Shown piece by piece: positions 9,401-20,830 of a stretch of 64,000 bases of DNA. Made by a program: the position numbers and the translations under genes. Under the pieces are notes generated by a model. It was given only the letters and a program-made list of their open reading frames with translations, was not told the origin of the DNA and searched no databases. The DNA lies in assembly GCF_018812025.1 (NCBI RefSeq), contig NC_063061.1:6499796-6563795 (forward strand), written 5' to 3'. Position 1 is the stretch's first letter. Every line of letters starts with the position of its first letter. The DNA is from Megalobrama amblycephala. Lineage: Eukaryota; Chordata; Actinopteri; Cypriniformes; Xenocyprididae.

Positions 9401-10728
9401 ACTTTACAGTCTTGGAGCCATCACGGACAGGTATAGAGAATGTATTAGTAATGACAGATGTCTTTACTAAATACAGCATGGCTGTCCCTACCCGGGACCA
9501 GAGGGCGGAGACTGTGGTAGGAGTATTGGTGACGGAGTGGTTTTATAAGCTAGGGGTGCCTGGTCGAATTCACTCAGACCAAGGCCGAAATTTTGAGTCC
9601 CAGCTTATGCAACAGCTGTGCAATTTGTACAAGGTTGAGAGGTCTCGCACTACACCTTACCATCCGGCCGGTAACGGCCAGTGTGAACGATTCAATCGTA
9701 CGTTGCACAACTTGTTGCGTACTCTCCCAGTCTCCCGAAAGAGGGATTGGGTGTCTTGTCTCCCACAAGTATTGTTTTGTTACAATACTACTCCCCACCA
9801 GACCACTTGTGAATCGCCCTATTTCTTGATGTTTGGGCAGGAACCCAGACTCCCAGTGGACTTCCTGCTGGGAAGGGTTCAGGATGTGGTACCTGGTACA
9901 GTACATGACTGGGTGGCAGAACATCAAGCCAGGCTCCAGGTTGCTTATGATGGGGCTCGTGAGCGGATAAAGGCGGCTGCAGACCGCCGAAAGGCTAATT
10001 ATGATCAGCATGTTCAGGACGCTCCGTTGGTCGAAGGTCAGATGGTTTATATCCAAGATTTTGGTAAGAGAGGTCGTAATAAAATTCAAGACGTGTGGAA
10101 TTCTGTGGTGCACCGTGTGGTGAAGGCGCCGAGGGAGGGCGGTGCCGTTTACTCGGTTGTACCAGTGCACGAGCCAGATAAGGTAAAGCATGTTCATTGG
10201 CCCTTATTGAAGGCCCAAAATCAGGGAGCGTTGCCTGAGCAGACACAGGAGGATAGTTCCCCTGAACAGCAGGTGGTTGTACAGGAGGAAGAGCTTGAGG
10301 AGGCAGACTGGTTACTGGTGGGTTCCAGAGAGCATCAAGCTCCTGTGGTACTGTGCCCTGAAGAGCCAGGTGGTGAGGAATTACCCTCTGCTGGAGTGGT
10401 GGTATTAGAACTTCAGGCTCCTGTTGCCCCACGCCCTGAGGAGCCAGGTTGTGTGGAATTCTCTGCTAGTTTGGAGGTACCAATGGGAAGGGCACCCTCA
10501 GTGCCCATAGGACCTGAATCGGGTGCACAGTCGGTTAGTGAGGTACCTGTGGGTACTGGGGTGCTTAACCATTTTTCTGTTGAGGAGGATGGCGCTCGGC
10601 GGTCAAGGCGAACGACGGCCGGCTATCATCCTAATATTCATCGGCTTCCTCGGGCAGTGGGACATTCTGCATCTGATGCTCCTATAGGTTCTAGTGCGGT
10701 TACTGTGCTTTTTAGGCCATGGAACTAA
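9388..10728 (+). pseudogene. pol: Integrase catalytic core and C-terminal tail
   Basis: The catalytic D-D-E triad is visible: Asp in IDFTVLEPS at the frame-shifted start, Asp in IHSDQGRNFES, and Glu in GQCERFNRTLHNLL. After the core comes the usual HxxxxxPYFLMFGQEPRLP region and a GPY/F-like C-terminal part ending in HVHWPLLKAQ. A Pro/Glu-rich tail of about 160 aa follows with an imperfect internal repeat (QAPV...P.PEEPG twice). No chromodomain is seen. The stop at 10726-10728 is 40 nt before the 3' LTR. Confidence 0.9.
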
Positions 10729-10768
10729 GACCATCGTCAGGGCGACGACACAAAATTAGGGGGTAGAT

Positions 10769-11878
10769 TGTGGCATTACAGGTAAGATGGGCATGACTTT
10801 CTGAAATTGCTAGGGCGGGCATTAATTTGCGTCATGGATTATTATCGTCTATAAAAGCCATTGGCTTATGTACCTGGGTAGGCGTCATTTTCCGGAAGTG
10901 GTTTGGCTTTTGTTGTCCTGCTGAACGTGACTGTGGGTCGGTAAAGGTTGGTTAATTCAGCTTTTGATGTATTACATTTTGCTTGGTTTTAATTTGGTAT
11001 GTGTTAGTTTACTTGCATTTGCATTTGGTTTGTGCGTTGCTAGGAGTGCGACTGTGCGTACGGTCAGTTCTATGTTTGGCGTTTTGCCGCGGCTGCCCTG
11101 TTCAGCTGATGAATGTGACTGCATCTGTCCTTCTCCAGGTATGCGGTTGATTCTTATTATGTTTATCAGCCATGGAAGTGCTGCGAATCGCAATTTGTGT
11201 TTTTGTTTTAGTTAATGTTTTGCATACGGGCGTCGGCTGTTGCATATAGGCTGTGTATTTAATCTTCTGGCCTCATCCAGTTCCCGCAGTACTCGTTTGG
11301 TAAGTGGCAGTTTATTTTCTCTTTTTATTCTATTTTGTAGATCATTGCAAGTAAATGATATCCCTTTTGGTTGCGTATATTGCAGGGTTGGTAATATCCT
11401 CGCAGTGGCGTCACCGCTGTCTCGTTCTAGGTCAAACTTTGAGTCTCTGTGTGCGTTGGGTTACTGTTGTGTTGTTGGTCCCACGCCAGTGGATTTCGTT
11501 TTTTTGTGTTCATGTTTTGTTTTTGAAAGTTGAGTCTTTATTCTGTGTTTTTGTAAACTTTTTGTTGTTGTTGTTTCACTATTTGATCTATTTTTTTGTA
11601 TAAGCTATTTTTGCTTCTATTTTGTTGTTTCTGTTAATCTTTTGTACTTAATTTGTTTTTTATTGACTTTTTGAGTTTGAGATATTCATTTTTTTGAATT
11701 GGTTGGATTTATTTTTGTTGTTGTCTGATTTAGTTTTTTTTTCAATTTGAGTTTTGAATTGGGTTATCTATTCTTCTTGATATTGTGAAATTGTTTTGTT
11801 TGGTTATCATTTATTTTGTTTGATATTAAGTTAACATTCATGTCAGTTGTGATCTAGAACAATTTGTATGAACCTTTT

Positions 11879-11942
<64 letters not shown>

Positions 11943-12424
11943 TGTTTGAGAGTTTTCTCTAGGAGCTGCTGGCCTCTATTGACCAGGGTCGACGACTTCC
12001 TCTTTAGATGGTGGTGGTGTTTCTTCATTGTGTGCTGTGGTTTTTGGCGTGCACTGGGGTCTTTATTTTGGTATGTGAGTGTGATGTGTAGATTAAGAGC
12101 CATTTATTAATGGAGAGTCTTCCCCTATAATTCAGGCCGCAGCTCCATGACATCTTGAGTGATCGAAGACTGTGTTAGTTTTTTTTTGGAGTTGTTTTCA
12201 TTTTATTGATTTTATGCTATTCTAATAAAAGATTTGTCTGATACCTGTGTCTCCACGCTTTGCTTGCCACTGGGTGGGGGACCTGTGCAAGGTCTTTTGA
12301 GATTCTTTGGGTGAAATTCAGGTATTCCTTAACTTTATAATTTTTTTTTTTTTTTTTTTTGATTTTGTTTAAATTAAATTAATTTATTGAAATTTAGCGG
12401 CGCCACTCCTAGGCCCCGGCCACA
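10769..12424 (+). repeat. 3' LTR, about 1.66 kb, with polypurine tract before it
   Basis: A purine-rich AAATTAGGGGGTAG stretch (10754-10766) precedes TGTGGC at 10769, and the segment ends GCCACA at 12419-12424, an exact 6-bp inverted terminus. Inside are a TATA box (CTATAAAAGCC near 10850), a long T-rich middle, a TG repeat at 11883-11940 and an AATAAA signal near 12225. No 5' partner exists in the window. The length is long for a Gypsy LTR. Confidence 0.85.
11883..11940. repeat. (TG)n microsatellite within the LTR
   Basis: About 29 uninterrupted TG units, embedded in the T-rich middle of the 3' LTR. Confidence 0.98.
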
Positions 12425-13072
12425 TATACGTTAATTTTTTTGTGCTTCCTTGTCCTACGTTTATCAACTGCACTTTATTTTACGTGAAGCATTTTGTTGC
12501 ATGTAAGCTGTGATAAACAGACATCCATTTGCATTGCGTGTGTAACAGTGGCCAGATAGTGAGAGTTTTGCATTTAAACCACTGCACACTGACAGTCGCT
12601 AGAGAATGAGGTTTTTAGCGTCATTGATATTGCACTTGCCTTGCATGCCAGCAGCGATCAGGCTGGGGTTCGAGACTGACTTGGAGCCTGGTGGTTGGGA
12701 TTGGAGTGTAAGTTTTGGAGGTGGAGCAATGAAGAGAGGGGTGGGTTTGTTTGGGTTGATTTCAAATATCAATGTCCAACAGCATTTTTCAAAATCTACT
12801 TACCACACCTTTAATGGGTGTCCAGTAGAATACTGATTTTATCTTACATTTTAAGTATTGAAATGGGTAAATATGTTGCAATGCTTTTTTTTTTTTTTTT
12901 TTTTTTAACTAATCAACAATAAATATATGATGTTGACATTGTTCTACAGTACAGTGTATATATAGCCCACTAGCTCCAGTGCTAAACAGTAAAATGTTAA
13001 GTATATTCTCCTGATATCCAGGAACAAGCTATAGAGAAAGTTTCTGCCAGATCAGGACATAACTGTGTGAGT
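12425..13072. other. Noncoding, with a dispersed repeat bearing tRNA-like boxes (12600-12825)
   Basis: At 12615-12626 (TTAGCGTCATTG) and 12667-12677 (GGTTCGAGACT) there are matches to RNA polymerase III A and B boxes about 40 nt apart, so part of this may come from a tRNA-derived SINE. The segment near 12760-12820, ending in CACACCTTTAAT, resembles a dispersed fish repeat on the opposite strand. T runs lie at 12340-12360 and 12886-12906. No exon is seen. Confidence 0.4.
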
Positions 13073-14470
13073 AAGACTTTGGTAACACTTTACAATACTG
13101 TTGCACTAATATGTATTAATTCATGCTTAACTAATGCACAGATAATCATGTTTTAATGTATGACTCACGAAGAACTAAACCATTAATGATTACTGCATCA
13201 GAAACCAATAAAGATTCTATATGATTAATAGATTAAGTAATATATGAATTGTTATTAATTAAATGTGTCATAATGTATAAATTCCTTAATAACATATTTT
13301 ATTAACTAAAATTGTAAATTAATGTGTTAATTACCACAATGGGTTGAAGCCATGTACTTCAACTTCCAGTTGTCTGCTTTAATTAATCATTAACTAATGA
13401 TTTGTAAATGTATTATTATGTTATGACTTTACTTGTTGAGGCACATGACTAATAACTAATTGTTAAGTAATGTGTAATTAATGGGTTTTGACAGTTGCAC
13501 ATGCAGTGAGTGTAATGACAGAGAATGTGTTTGAAGGATGGGTAAGTTGGGCTGCACACAAATATCAGCACACCAGAATCTGAACTACAGATTGATGTTG
13601 CACTGTTTTTAAACTGGACTGAATTATCGAGTCATGCCGCAACAGCTGTCTACACTAGACATGACAGACCATTGCAAGTCCATTTGTCCTTCCTTGTGTT
13701 GCGTTGTGCCGCATCCAGTGTAGTATCACTATTACTGATTATAATGGGTTCTATTGTCTTTGTCCAGTGTTGACACAGTGTTACGAAATAGCAGTGCCCG
13801 GCTGCATGTTCTCAGTGTTCTGCCTTTGAATCCTAGACCTCAAACTTAACCTGACACATTCCTGTGCCATGAACAACAAGGTTTTGGATGTGGCAGTTCA
13901 TCTGGTACAGTGGAATCACATTTTGAATCATGGCTTAGTGTAAATGTCAAAACCATAATGACATATTACTTAACAATTAGTTAATAGTCATGTGCCTAAA
14001 CAAGTAAAGTCATAACATAATGATACATTTGCAAATCATTAGTTCATAATTATTTAAAGCAGACAACTGGAAGTTGAAGTACATGACTTAAAGGATTAGT
14101 TCACTTTTAAATAAACTTTTGCTGATAATTTACTCACCCCCATGTCATCCAAGATGTCCATGTCTTTCTTTCTTCAGTCGAAAAGAAATTAAGGTTTTTG
14201 ATGTAAACATTCTAGGATTTTTCTCCATATCATTCATTTCAATGGGCACCAAACGGTTGAAGGTCCAAATGGCAGCTTCAGTGCAGCTTCAAAGGGCTTT
14301 AAACGACACCAGATGATACCAGACGATGAATAAGGGTCTTATCTAGCGAAACGATCGGTCATTTTAAAAAAAATTAAAAAGTTTAAGTTTTATAAGCACA
14401 AATGCTGACTTTGCTCTTTTCTCCGATGCACGTTCGTGACGTCACGTAATACGCAATTACGTTGAAAAGG

Positions 14471-14623
14471 TCACAGTTGACGTAGGCGTAGCAACCACAG
14501 TTTCATTCGCTCAGGATTGTGTATAGGAAATCTCTGAAAAGTCACAAATTTCTGTCCTGACAAAAAATTTCTTTTAGGCTTTCTAATATTAAAACACCCA
14601 GGATATGCACACCTTTCAAGCGT
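14471..14623 (-). pseudogene. THAP-type zinc finger fragment
   Basis: On the minus strand the frame reads CAYPGC, then KFVTFQRFP, then NPERMKLWLLRLR before a stop. The C-x4-C spacing, the F-x-RFP motif and the W-containing helix are the N-terminal half of a THAP DNA-binding domain; the later C-x2-H pair and AVPTIF box are missing. It lies at the inner edge of the left terminal repeat and points outward, so it cannot be a normal first exon of a transposase running through this element. It is probably a rearranged piece of a Kolobok or P-type transposase. Confidence 0.65.
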
Positions 14624-14734
14624 GAGTTTAAAATATTCTAACTGACCGCCAGAGTGAGTTTTTTTTAAGGCGACCCTTATTTTAGAACGTTTAACCTTAT
14701 TGTTTCCATGGCGACGCGTGCCTGTCACGAGCGC

Positions 14735-16372
14735 TGAGAGTGCCCCAGGGATGACGCGTTTTTGTAGGCCAACCCCGAAGTTAGCGGCGCACGGGTTCCC
14801 TCGACTGAAAGCCTATTCATTTTTCCCATAGACTTTTGGAAAATTGCAGAAAATAAGCTCTGTGTTTAACAAAGGGTTATGACACTTACACGTTTTGTCT
14901 ATCAAGATAATCTTTACAAGTTAACACAACATTTATAGATTTTGAAGCCTAAATAGAGTCGTCAGATAAAAGGCTAACAGTAGGCTATAGAGAATGAGAA
15001 TTACGTCACGATGTTTTCACTCCGCGTTGCATTTCGGGAAGGCGCCGCCATATTAGCAGGATACGCTATCCGTTGCTATGGTAACTTCTTCAGTGAACCC
15101 GAGATAAAGCGCAACAGAGAGAGAGAGCAGATTCATTTAATAAATACATTTTGCGATACATACATAGTGATGTCAAGCAGTTTCTCTAAATAATGCTGCT
15201 TGCTAATAACTTAAACTTAAAAATTTGCTTTTAATTGCTTAAAGGGTCTGAACTCTTGCACTGTGCCGCACTGACACCATAAAGCATACTACGGACAGAA
15301 ACCCAGATGAGCCCAGAATATGAACGCAACACATTTAATTACACGTGTTTTCCTCCCATAAAGAAAAAGACAGTGCCAATAAAATAACAAACTTAGTAAA
15401 CACTATACTAATAAAGCACAGAAAAATTGGGTTGTGCCGAATTTGTTTTTTAATATCATTATAAGGCTAAATTAAGCGACATTTCTCAACAGTTTTCTAT
15501 GTGACGAAAACTCTCGTGAATTTAAACACGTTGCGTTCACATTATGGGCTCAACTTTACTTTATTAGTATGATGTTTACTGAGTTTGGTCTGATCTATCA
15601 CTGTCTTTCTTAGTACATTAAGTAATAAGTACATTATATCGGTTTTCTATGGGAGGAAAAGGTGTTATTTAGTCTCTCCCGATAGAGCCACTTTCCTTTC
15701 ACTTCGTCATTATCCATTTCATTCAAAGAAACTGCGGCGTATCGCAAAATTGCAAACAAATATCACGCTATTTCTCTCGGTCAGACCGTCTCACTGTCAA
15801 AGTAACCATGGCAACAGATAGCGTATCCTTCTAATATGGCGACGCCTTCCCGAAATGCAACACGAGTCAAAGTGCTGTGACGCAACATTCTCGGACTACA
15901 GCACACCATGGTCGCGGATCAACGTCGTCACCACCAAGCGTCCTCAAACTTTATTTAGAAAACAACTCTTATTTAAAAACATGCTCACTGATTATGATCT
16001 GCGCTGTGTATGAATACTTATCCACTTTTTCATGAGAAATGCAGTCCAAATGTCCTGTTTGTCATGATGACGTCTAAAGTCCCCGCCAAAGGAAGTAGTC
16101 CCTTTTAGCAATTTGTTAGCAACCGCCGATTTTAAGACACAGTAAAAGTTGAAAAAAAATCACAAGTGGGTTATAACTAGTGTGTTTTATGTCATAGATC
16201 AAAACGTGAAAGTATTTAGAGGCTTTGTTAACCACAGACCTTATTTCAGGCGATTTAGCAAAAACCCATTCAAAAAACCCATAGGCGTTGGAACCGGAAG
16301 TCCTAAAATGCTAACTCGCCTCCGGGTTTTGCCTACAAAAATGCGTCATCCTTGAGGCACTTTGTAACACTG
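14735..16372. repeat. Third set of inverted arms inside the TTAA element
   Basis: The segment 14735-14950 (starting near GAGTGCCCCAGGGATGACGC) reappears inverted and diverged at about 16140-16372 (ending near GTCATCCTTGAGGCAC). The outer 55 nt match best, including a shared TTTTTGTAGGC block. It may be a separate MITE captured within the larger element. Confidence 0.7.
15001..15887. repeat. Core palindromic element, about 0.9 kb
   Basis: The segment 15001-15093 reappears inverted at 15798-15887, sharing the words GCATTTCGGGAAGGCG and GATACGCTATC. Further in, 15391-15419 pairs with 15557-15585, so the palindrome continues to within about 70 nt of a centre near 15,488. No protein is coded. Confidence 0.75.
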
Positions 16373-17798
16373 TATGAGAGATGGATCACTATTATTTTGT
16401 TTTTCCTTTTTTATTTAAAATATTCGCAAACTTGCTTACGTCTTCAACTATATGATATTCCGATTCTCAAATATGTGTGAGTGTGTTTTGTCGTTTAAAA
16501 ACCTTTATAAATGATCTTTATCTTGATCTATAATGCGAGATTAGTTTGCACTGCAGTTCACAGAGTTCTGTCAGTCTGATTTACAGCAGGTGAATACATC
16601 AGTTTCTCCTGAAATATATGCAAGTAAGTGGCTGGTGAACTGGAAGAATAAGAGAGTAAACTTTATAGTTACTTAGACCCATTATGTGTGTCTGATATGA
16701 ATAAATGTTGGCAAATTATATTTGAATTCACCGTTTATTGATGCTTCCACTGACGTCTGACATCAGTGTGTATTTTATAAACTCCAAATGTATTGTTTAA
16801 TGGTGCTTATGCGTATTTAAATGTCTGAAACCTTAAAAGAAACATTGTATGTGGCTGAAAACACTGCATAGCTGTGATGACAAGAGAGCGCGTGTCCGTC
16901 TCGCAGCCAGAGCGCGAAAGCACAGTTTGAATCTAGCAGTTATGTGACGTCGCTGAACATTCTAAATCCCATATGTGGAACCGTACGCCCAGGGGCACAT
17001 AAATAAACATCCCATATGTGGGAACGTACCGCTCAAAGGGTTAAACAATAAACTGACACAAAGACATTTGAATATGTGTATACGATCCTCCTTCCGCACA
17101 TTTGTAATGTAAACACTGACTCGATACTTCGGCCTACGTCAACCGTGACCTTTTCAACGTAATTGCGTATTACGTGACGTCACGAATGCGCATAGGAGAA
17201 AAGAGCAAGGCCAGCATTTGAGCATATAAAACTTAAACTTTTTTATTTATTTTTTTAAATGACCAATCGTTTCGCTAGATTAGACCCTTATTCATCGTCT
17301 GGTGTCGTTTAAAGCCCTTTGAAGCTGCACTGAAATTTCCAGTGGGACCTTCAACCGTTTGGTGCCCATTGAAATGAATGATATGGAGAAAAATCCTAGA
17401 ATGTTTACATCAAAAACCTTCATTTCTTTTCGACTGAAGAAAGAAAGACATGGACATCTTGGATGACATAGGGGTGAGTAAATTATCAGCAAAAGTTTAT
17501 TTAAAAGTGGAGTAATCCTTTAACATGTAATTAACACATTAACTTACACTATTAGTTAATGAAGTATATTATTAAGGAATAAATACATTATGACACATTT
17601 AATGTTAATTAATAACAATTCATATATTACTTAATCTATTAATCATATAGAAACTTTATTAGTTGCTGATGCACTAATCATTAATTAATTGTTTAGTTCT
17701 TCATGAGTCATATTTTAAAACATGATTATCTGTGCATTAGTTAAGCATGAATTAATGCATATTAGTGCACCAGTATTGTAAAGTTTTACCAAGACTTT

Positions 17799-20637
17799 CT
17801 TATAAAAAAAGTGTAGAATGTGCATGAAACAAACATATACATCTTGTTTGGCTTGGGAGTGTAATTTTGGCAATAAGCTTTCTTGATTTATCCGATAGCT
17901 ACCTAGAACCTGAAAAGGCAAAAGAAAGAAAAATAAATGTGGATTAATGTCAGTTGATAACAAAGAATGAGGTTAATACTGAATTAATATCCACACATTG
18001 CTTATAACTGAACAAACAAGGTATTACATGGCATGAGAACATGAAAAGTGAAAAAACAGTTTGAAAAGCATGCAGATTCAGAATTTTACTAGTTTCGGAA
18101 AGGTAGACCTAACATTATAGCATAAAACTTGGTTCAAATCACTTCTTTTGGCCAAGATTTGACAACTTAGAAAGGAAGAGAAGACTTGTTTGACCATTTT
18201 CATTCATTCATTCATTCATTCATTCATTCATTCATTCATTCATTCATTCATTCATTAATGCCAGTATAGGTGGGTTCATTTTTAATTGTACAATACTGGA
18301 ACTGCAAGGAAAGATAGTACAGCAGTTTCTACAAATGATTGTACAATTCTGTTTGATCAGAATTTCTGCCTGTCCAAAAGTAAGTACGGATTATTTCACA
18401 GACATAACTCTGAACAAACAGTGGAATATACAGTTCTGGAAATCTAGTTAACTTTTTGTGAAGTTCCTCAAACAAAATTCTCTTTCAAAGATTAATGGCA
18501 CCAACCTGGAAAACTTTAGCAAATCCAATGCTAAGAGTTTATTGTATCATCTTGGAACCTTGTAAACACAGTTTAAACTGTAAACAGAGAGGGAAAAAAA
18601 CACGTCTTCTTAGCTTAAGCCAGTAGTGTGGGTGGTCCCGTCTTAGGCAGAGACTAGAATTTTACAGATTTTTCATATCAGTAGAGGTTAAAATGTTTTG
18701 TGTAATTCACTTTTTGGCTGATTAATCTGTATTAGTGCACAGTGCAATTGTTTTTAAATAGAAAGACATCTTGGTAATTGTTCTGATTCTTTCTAGAACA
18801 ACTTGAAATCAGGTCTATTTTAGTAAGGTGTAAAGGGGCCAAACATCCTTCATAGTGAAACATGCAAAAGCTTTCTCTGACCTTGGTTTTATCAGTTGGG
18901 GTTGTGGGTTGTGTAGCTGTAGTGGAGGGAAAAACTTCATCAAATCTCCAATGACTTTTGTGAAATTCAAATGCGCTCCTACAAGCACAAGAGATGAAGC
19001 AGACTGCCATTCACAGGGATGAGTGATACGGCACCCAGCGCTCTGACAGGACGCCGATCGATCCCTGCAAACCTTGTCTTTATACGAGAAGATATACGAG
19101 AAGATAAAGGGAAAAAAAGCTCTAATAAACATCTCTTTAACTTGGCTTGCTTACAACAAAGCTACCCTTTCTGTCAGCCAGAGCTGCCTTAGAAAAAAAG
19201 ATGCACATGTGATCAATTATGGATGTGCTGTCTCCTACCCCTGGAGTTGGCGAACACATTAGGTAATGCAGGAGCTCAATTTAACTAGATGGGCTTGTTA
19301 ATGTGTCCCGCTGGGAAAGGCCTCCGGTTCCTTTGAGTTTCCTCTTGAGCGGGGAGGGAAAATAATGTTTGGAGATGGTAGATGAGAGAACGCTTGGAGT
19401 TGGCACAGAGTCCCAAAGAGAAGGCCACCCTTCTATGCTTGAGTCAAGGAAGCACGATGTGGGTATTGGTTATAAACACTGTCAAGGATGCTGGTTGTGC
19501 TCTAATAATCATCTGCTGATTAGAGTGTGCTTTGCAGTCATTGCACTCCTAATGCAATGGAGATTTAAATTATGCCAATGTTCTGGTTTTTAACTTCTGG
19601 TGGTTTTAAAATGTTGCCAAGTGTGTGGTTCCATTTATTCATTGTTTCACTTGAACTTTTAAATAGCAAGGAGTGACCACAGGGCTTATAAATAATGCAA
19701 AATGTGTTCTTATTGTTTGTGATATATTAAATCGAACATGACTGGAAGATAATTTGTTGTGTCTGTCCACGTTCAAGAGGAACCTGAGACCTCTTGTTCA
19801 TCTTTTCTGGATCATTTTGCTTTGTTTTACAGTAGCATGAGACTCCAAGTAGTGACCAGACACATGCAAAAGCAGTCCTTGCCAAGAAATGTATGATCTT
19901 TTTCCTGTGCCCTGCACTCTATGATAGGTCTTTGTAGAGAATCTAAAATGACCTCAATTAGCAGGCCGAGAAAGCACATTATGGAATGAGAGTGCCGTCT
20001 GTGAACTCACTCTGCATGCGTCCTCTAATGCAGACTCCGTTTGGGTCCTTGCCCTCAGCTCTAATGTGAGCCACGTTGCTCTTTGAGTGACACACCATAT
20101 GCAAAAAAAAAAAAGAGAGCAAGACCAGACTGGTCTGGGCTTTTTAATGTGACCACTTTCTTGGGACCAGGACCTGAGTGGTAATTGCAGACTGATGGAG
20201 AGGAGGTGGCAGGTGTGACTGTCAGCTCTAATCAAGCCCTCGTGCCCAAAACCCATGATCCTTCATTTTCCACCACCACATCCATTTCCTCTCACCCCAC
20301 CTTCGCTTGTCCCCTGACTCTGTTTTCACCTTTCTCTTCTCTACCTTAGCCTGTTCGCTTTCACCCTTTCCACACCTGTCGACACGATTATGGAAATTAG
20401 CATTTGTGACGGAGCTCTAGAAAGCAGATTAGGAGGAGGAAAGGCTTTTTATTGTGACATGACTATTCCATTGGGGGACCAGAGGGTGGAATTTGCACAT
20501 CATTTGGAGGGGTCCCTTTTGTTTGCTTATTCTGGTTGGGAAGAGAAGTGGATTGTGAATCTTGTTTTGTGTTTTTTTTTTTTTTTTTTCCCCAAGGAGG
20601 CAGGGTATGGGTGCACAACAGGACGTCCCATGGAAGG
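17799..20637. other. Noncoding single-copy-like DNA
   Basis: I find no exon with convincing splice context. It contains a (CATT)n repeat at 18201-18257, an A run near 20103 and T runs near 20573-20590. The part from about 18,890 to 19,350 is of higher complexity and low in repeats and could be conserved noncoding DNA, which only alignment can show. Confidence 0.4.
18201..18257. repeat. (CATT)n microsatellite
   Basis: About 14 tandem CATT units, the last followed by AATG. Confidence 0.97.
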
Positions 20638-20717
20638 AGTCTTGCTATATCCGAGATCAGAGCAATAGACATTGCTGAAACAATGTCTATTGCTCTGATC
20701 TCGGATATAGCAAGACT
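20638..20717. repeat. Perfect 37-bp-arm hairpin with 6-nt loop
   Basis: The arm 20638-20674 is exactly complementary to 20681-20717, with loop CTGAAA. The arm includes CTATATCCGAGATCAGAG. No mismatch exists over 37 bp. It is not flanked by obvious transposon ends. Possibilities are a template-switch mutation, an assembly or amplification artefact, or a hairpin RNA locus. Confidence 0.95.
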
Positions 20718-20830
20718 ATATTTTTTTTAGGAATATTCCAGGTTCAATACAAGTTAAGGTCAATGGACAACATTTTTGGCATAATGTGGATTATTACAAA
20801 ATATAATTTTGACTTGTTCAAGGTGAAGTC

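Larger units (their letters stand above)
7299..12424 (+). mobile_element. Gypsy-type LTR retrotransposon remnant lacking 5' LTR, gag and protease
   Basis: Plus-strand pol (RT, RNase H, integrase) is followed by a G-rich polypurine tract and a 3' LTR. Nothing resembling the 3' LTR or a gag gene precedes the RT, so the 5' part has been lost. The exact left limit is uncertain and set where recognisable pol sequence starts. Three single-base frame breaks (about 7650, 8935 and 9390) separate otherwise intact domains. Confidence 0.9.
14092..17519. mobile_element. TTAA-flanked non-autonomous element (Kolobok-like) inserted in the outer element
   Basis: The element is bounded by TTAA at 14088-14091 and 17520-17523. 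Its inverted ends match over about 395 bp (14092-14487 against 17127-17519) and start AGGATTA. Removing it and one TTAA rejoins the right arm of the outer element. TTAA duplication plus a THAP-like coding fragment fits the Kolobok superfamily; piggyBac also uses TTAA but lacks THAP. There is no complete transposase. Confidence 0.8.
13081..17790. mobile_element. Outer fold-back DNA element with 8-bp target duplication, interrupted
   Basis: The element begins GGTAACACTTTACAATAC at 13081 and ends with the inverted counterpart at 17790. It is flanked on both sides by AAGACTTT (13073-13080 and 17791-17798), an exact 8-bp target-site duplication of hAT type. Its arms, about 410 nt each, are 13081-13495 on the left and 13950-14087 plus 17524-17790 on the right; the right arm is split by the TTAA element. 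Without the insertion it would be about 1.28 kb. The loop (13496-13949) codes for nothing I recognise, so the element is non-autonomous. Confidence 0.85.

Noticed and set aside
9574..10432. Minus-strand open frames of 145-207 codons opposite integrase
   Set aside because: They lack any domain, and the plus strand has the full set of integrase motifs.
11843..12110. Open frames over the TG repeat
   Set aside because: They are translations of a microsatellite inside an LTR.
12615..12677. Functional tRNA gene
   Set aside because: Only A- and B-box-like words are present; no cloverleaf or anticodon stem could be drawn, so it is at most a SINE relic.
14740..15885. Possible microRNA cluster in the nested palindromes
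   Set aside because: The arms are hundreds of nt long with many mismatches, as expected of transposon ends; no separate precursor-like hairpin was singled out.
14119..17492. Similar open frames at 14119-14316 (+) and 17292-17492 (-)
   Set aside because: They are the two terminal repeats of the TTAA element read in mirror image, not genes.
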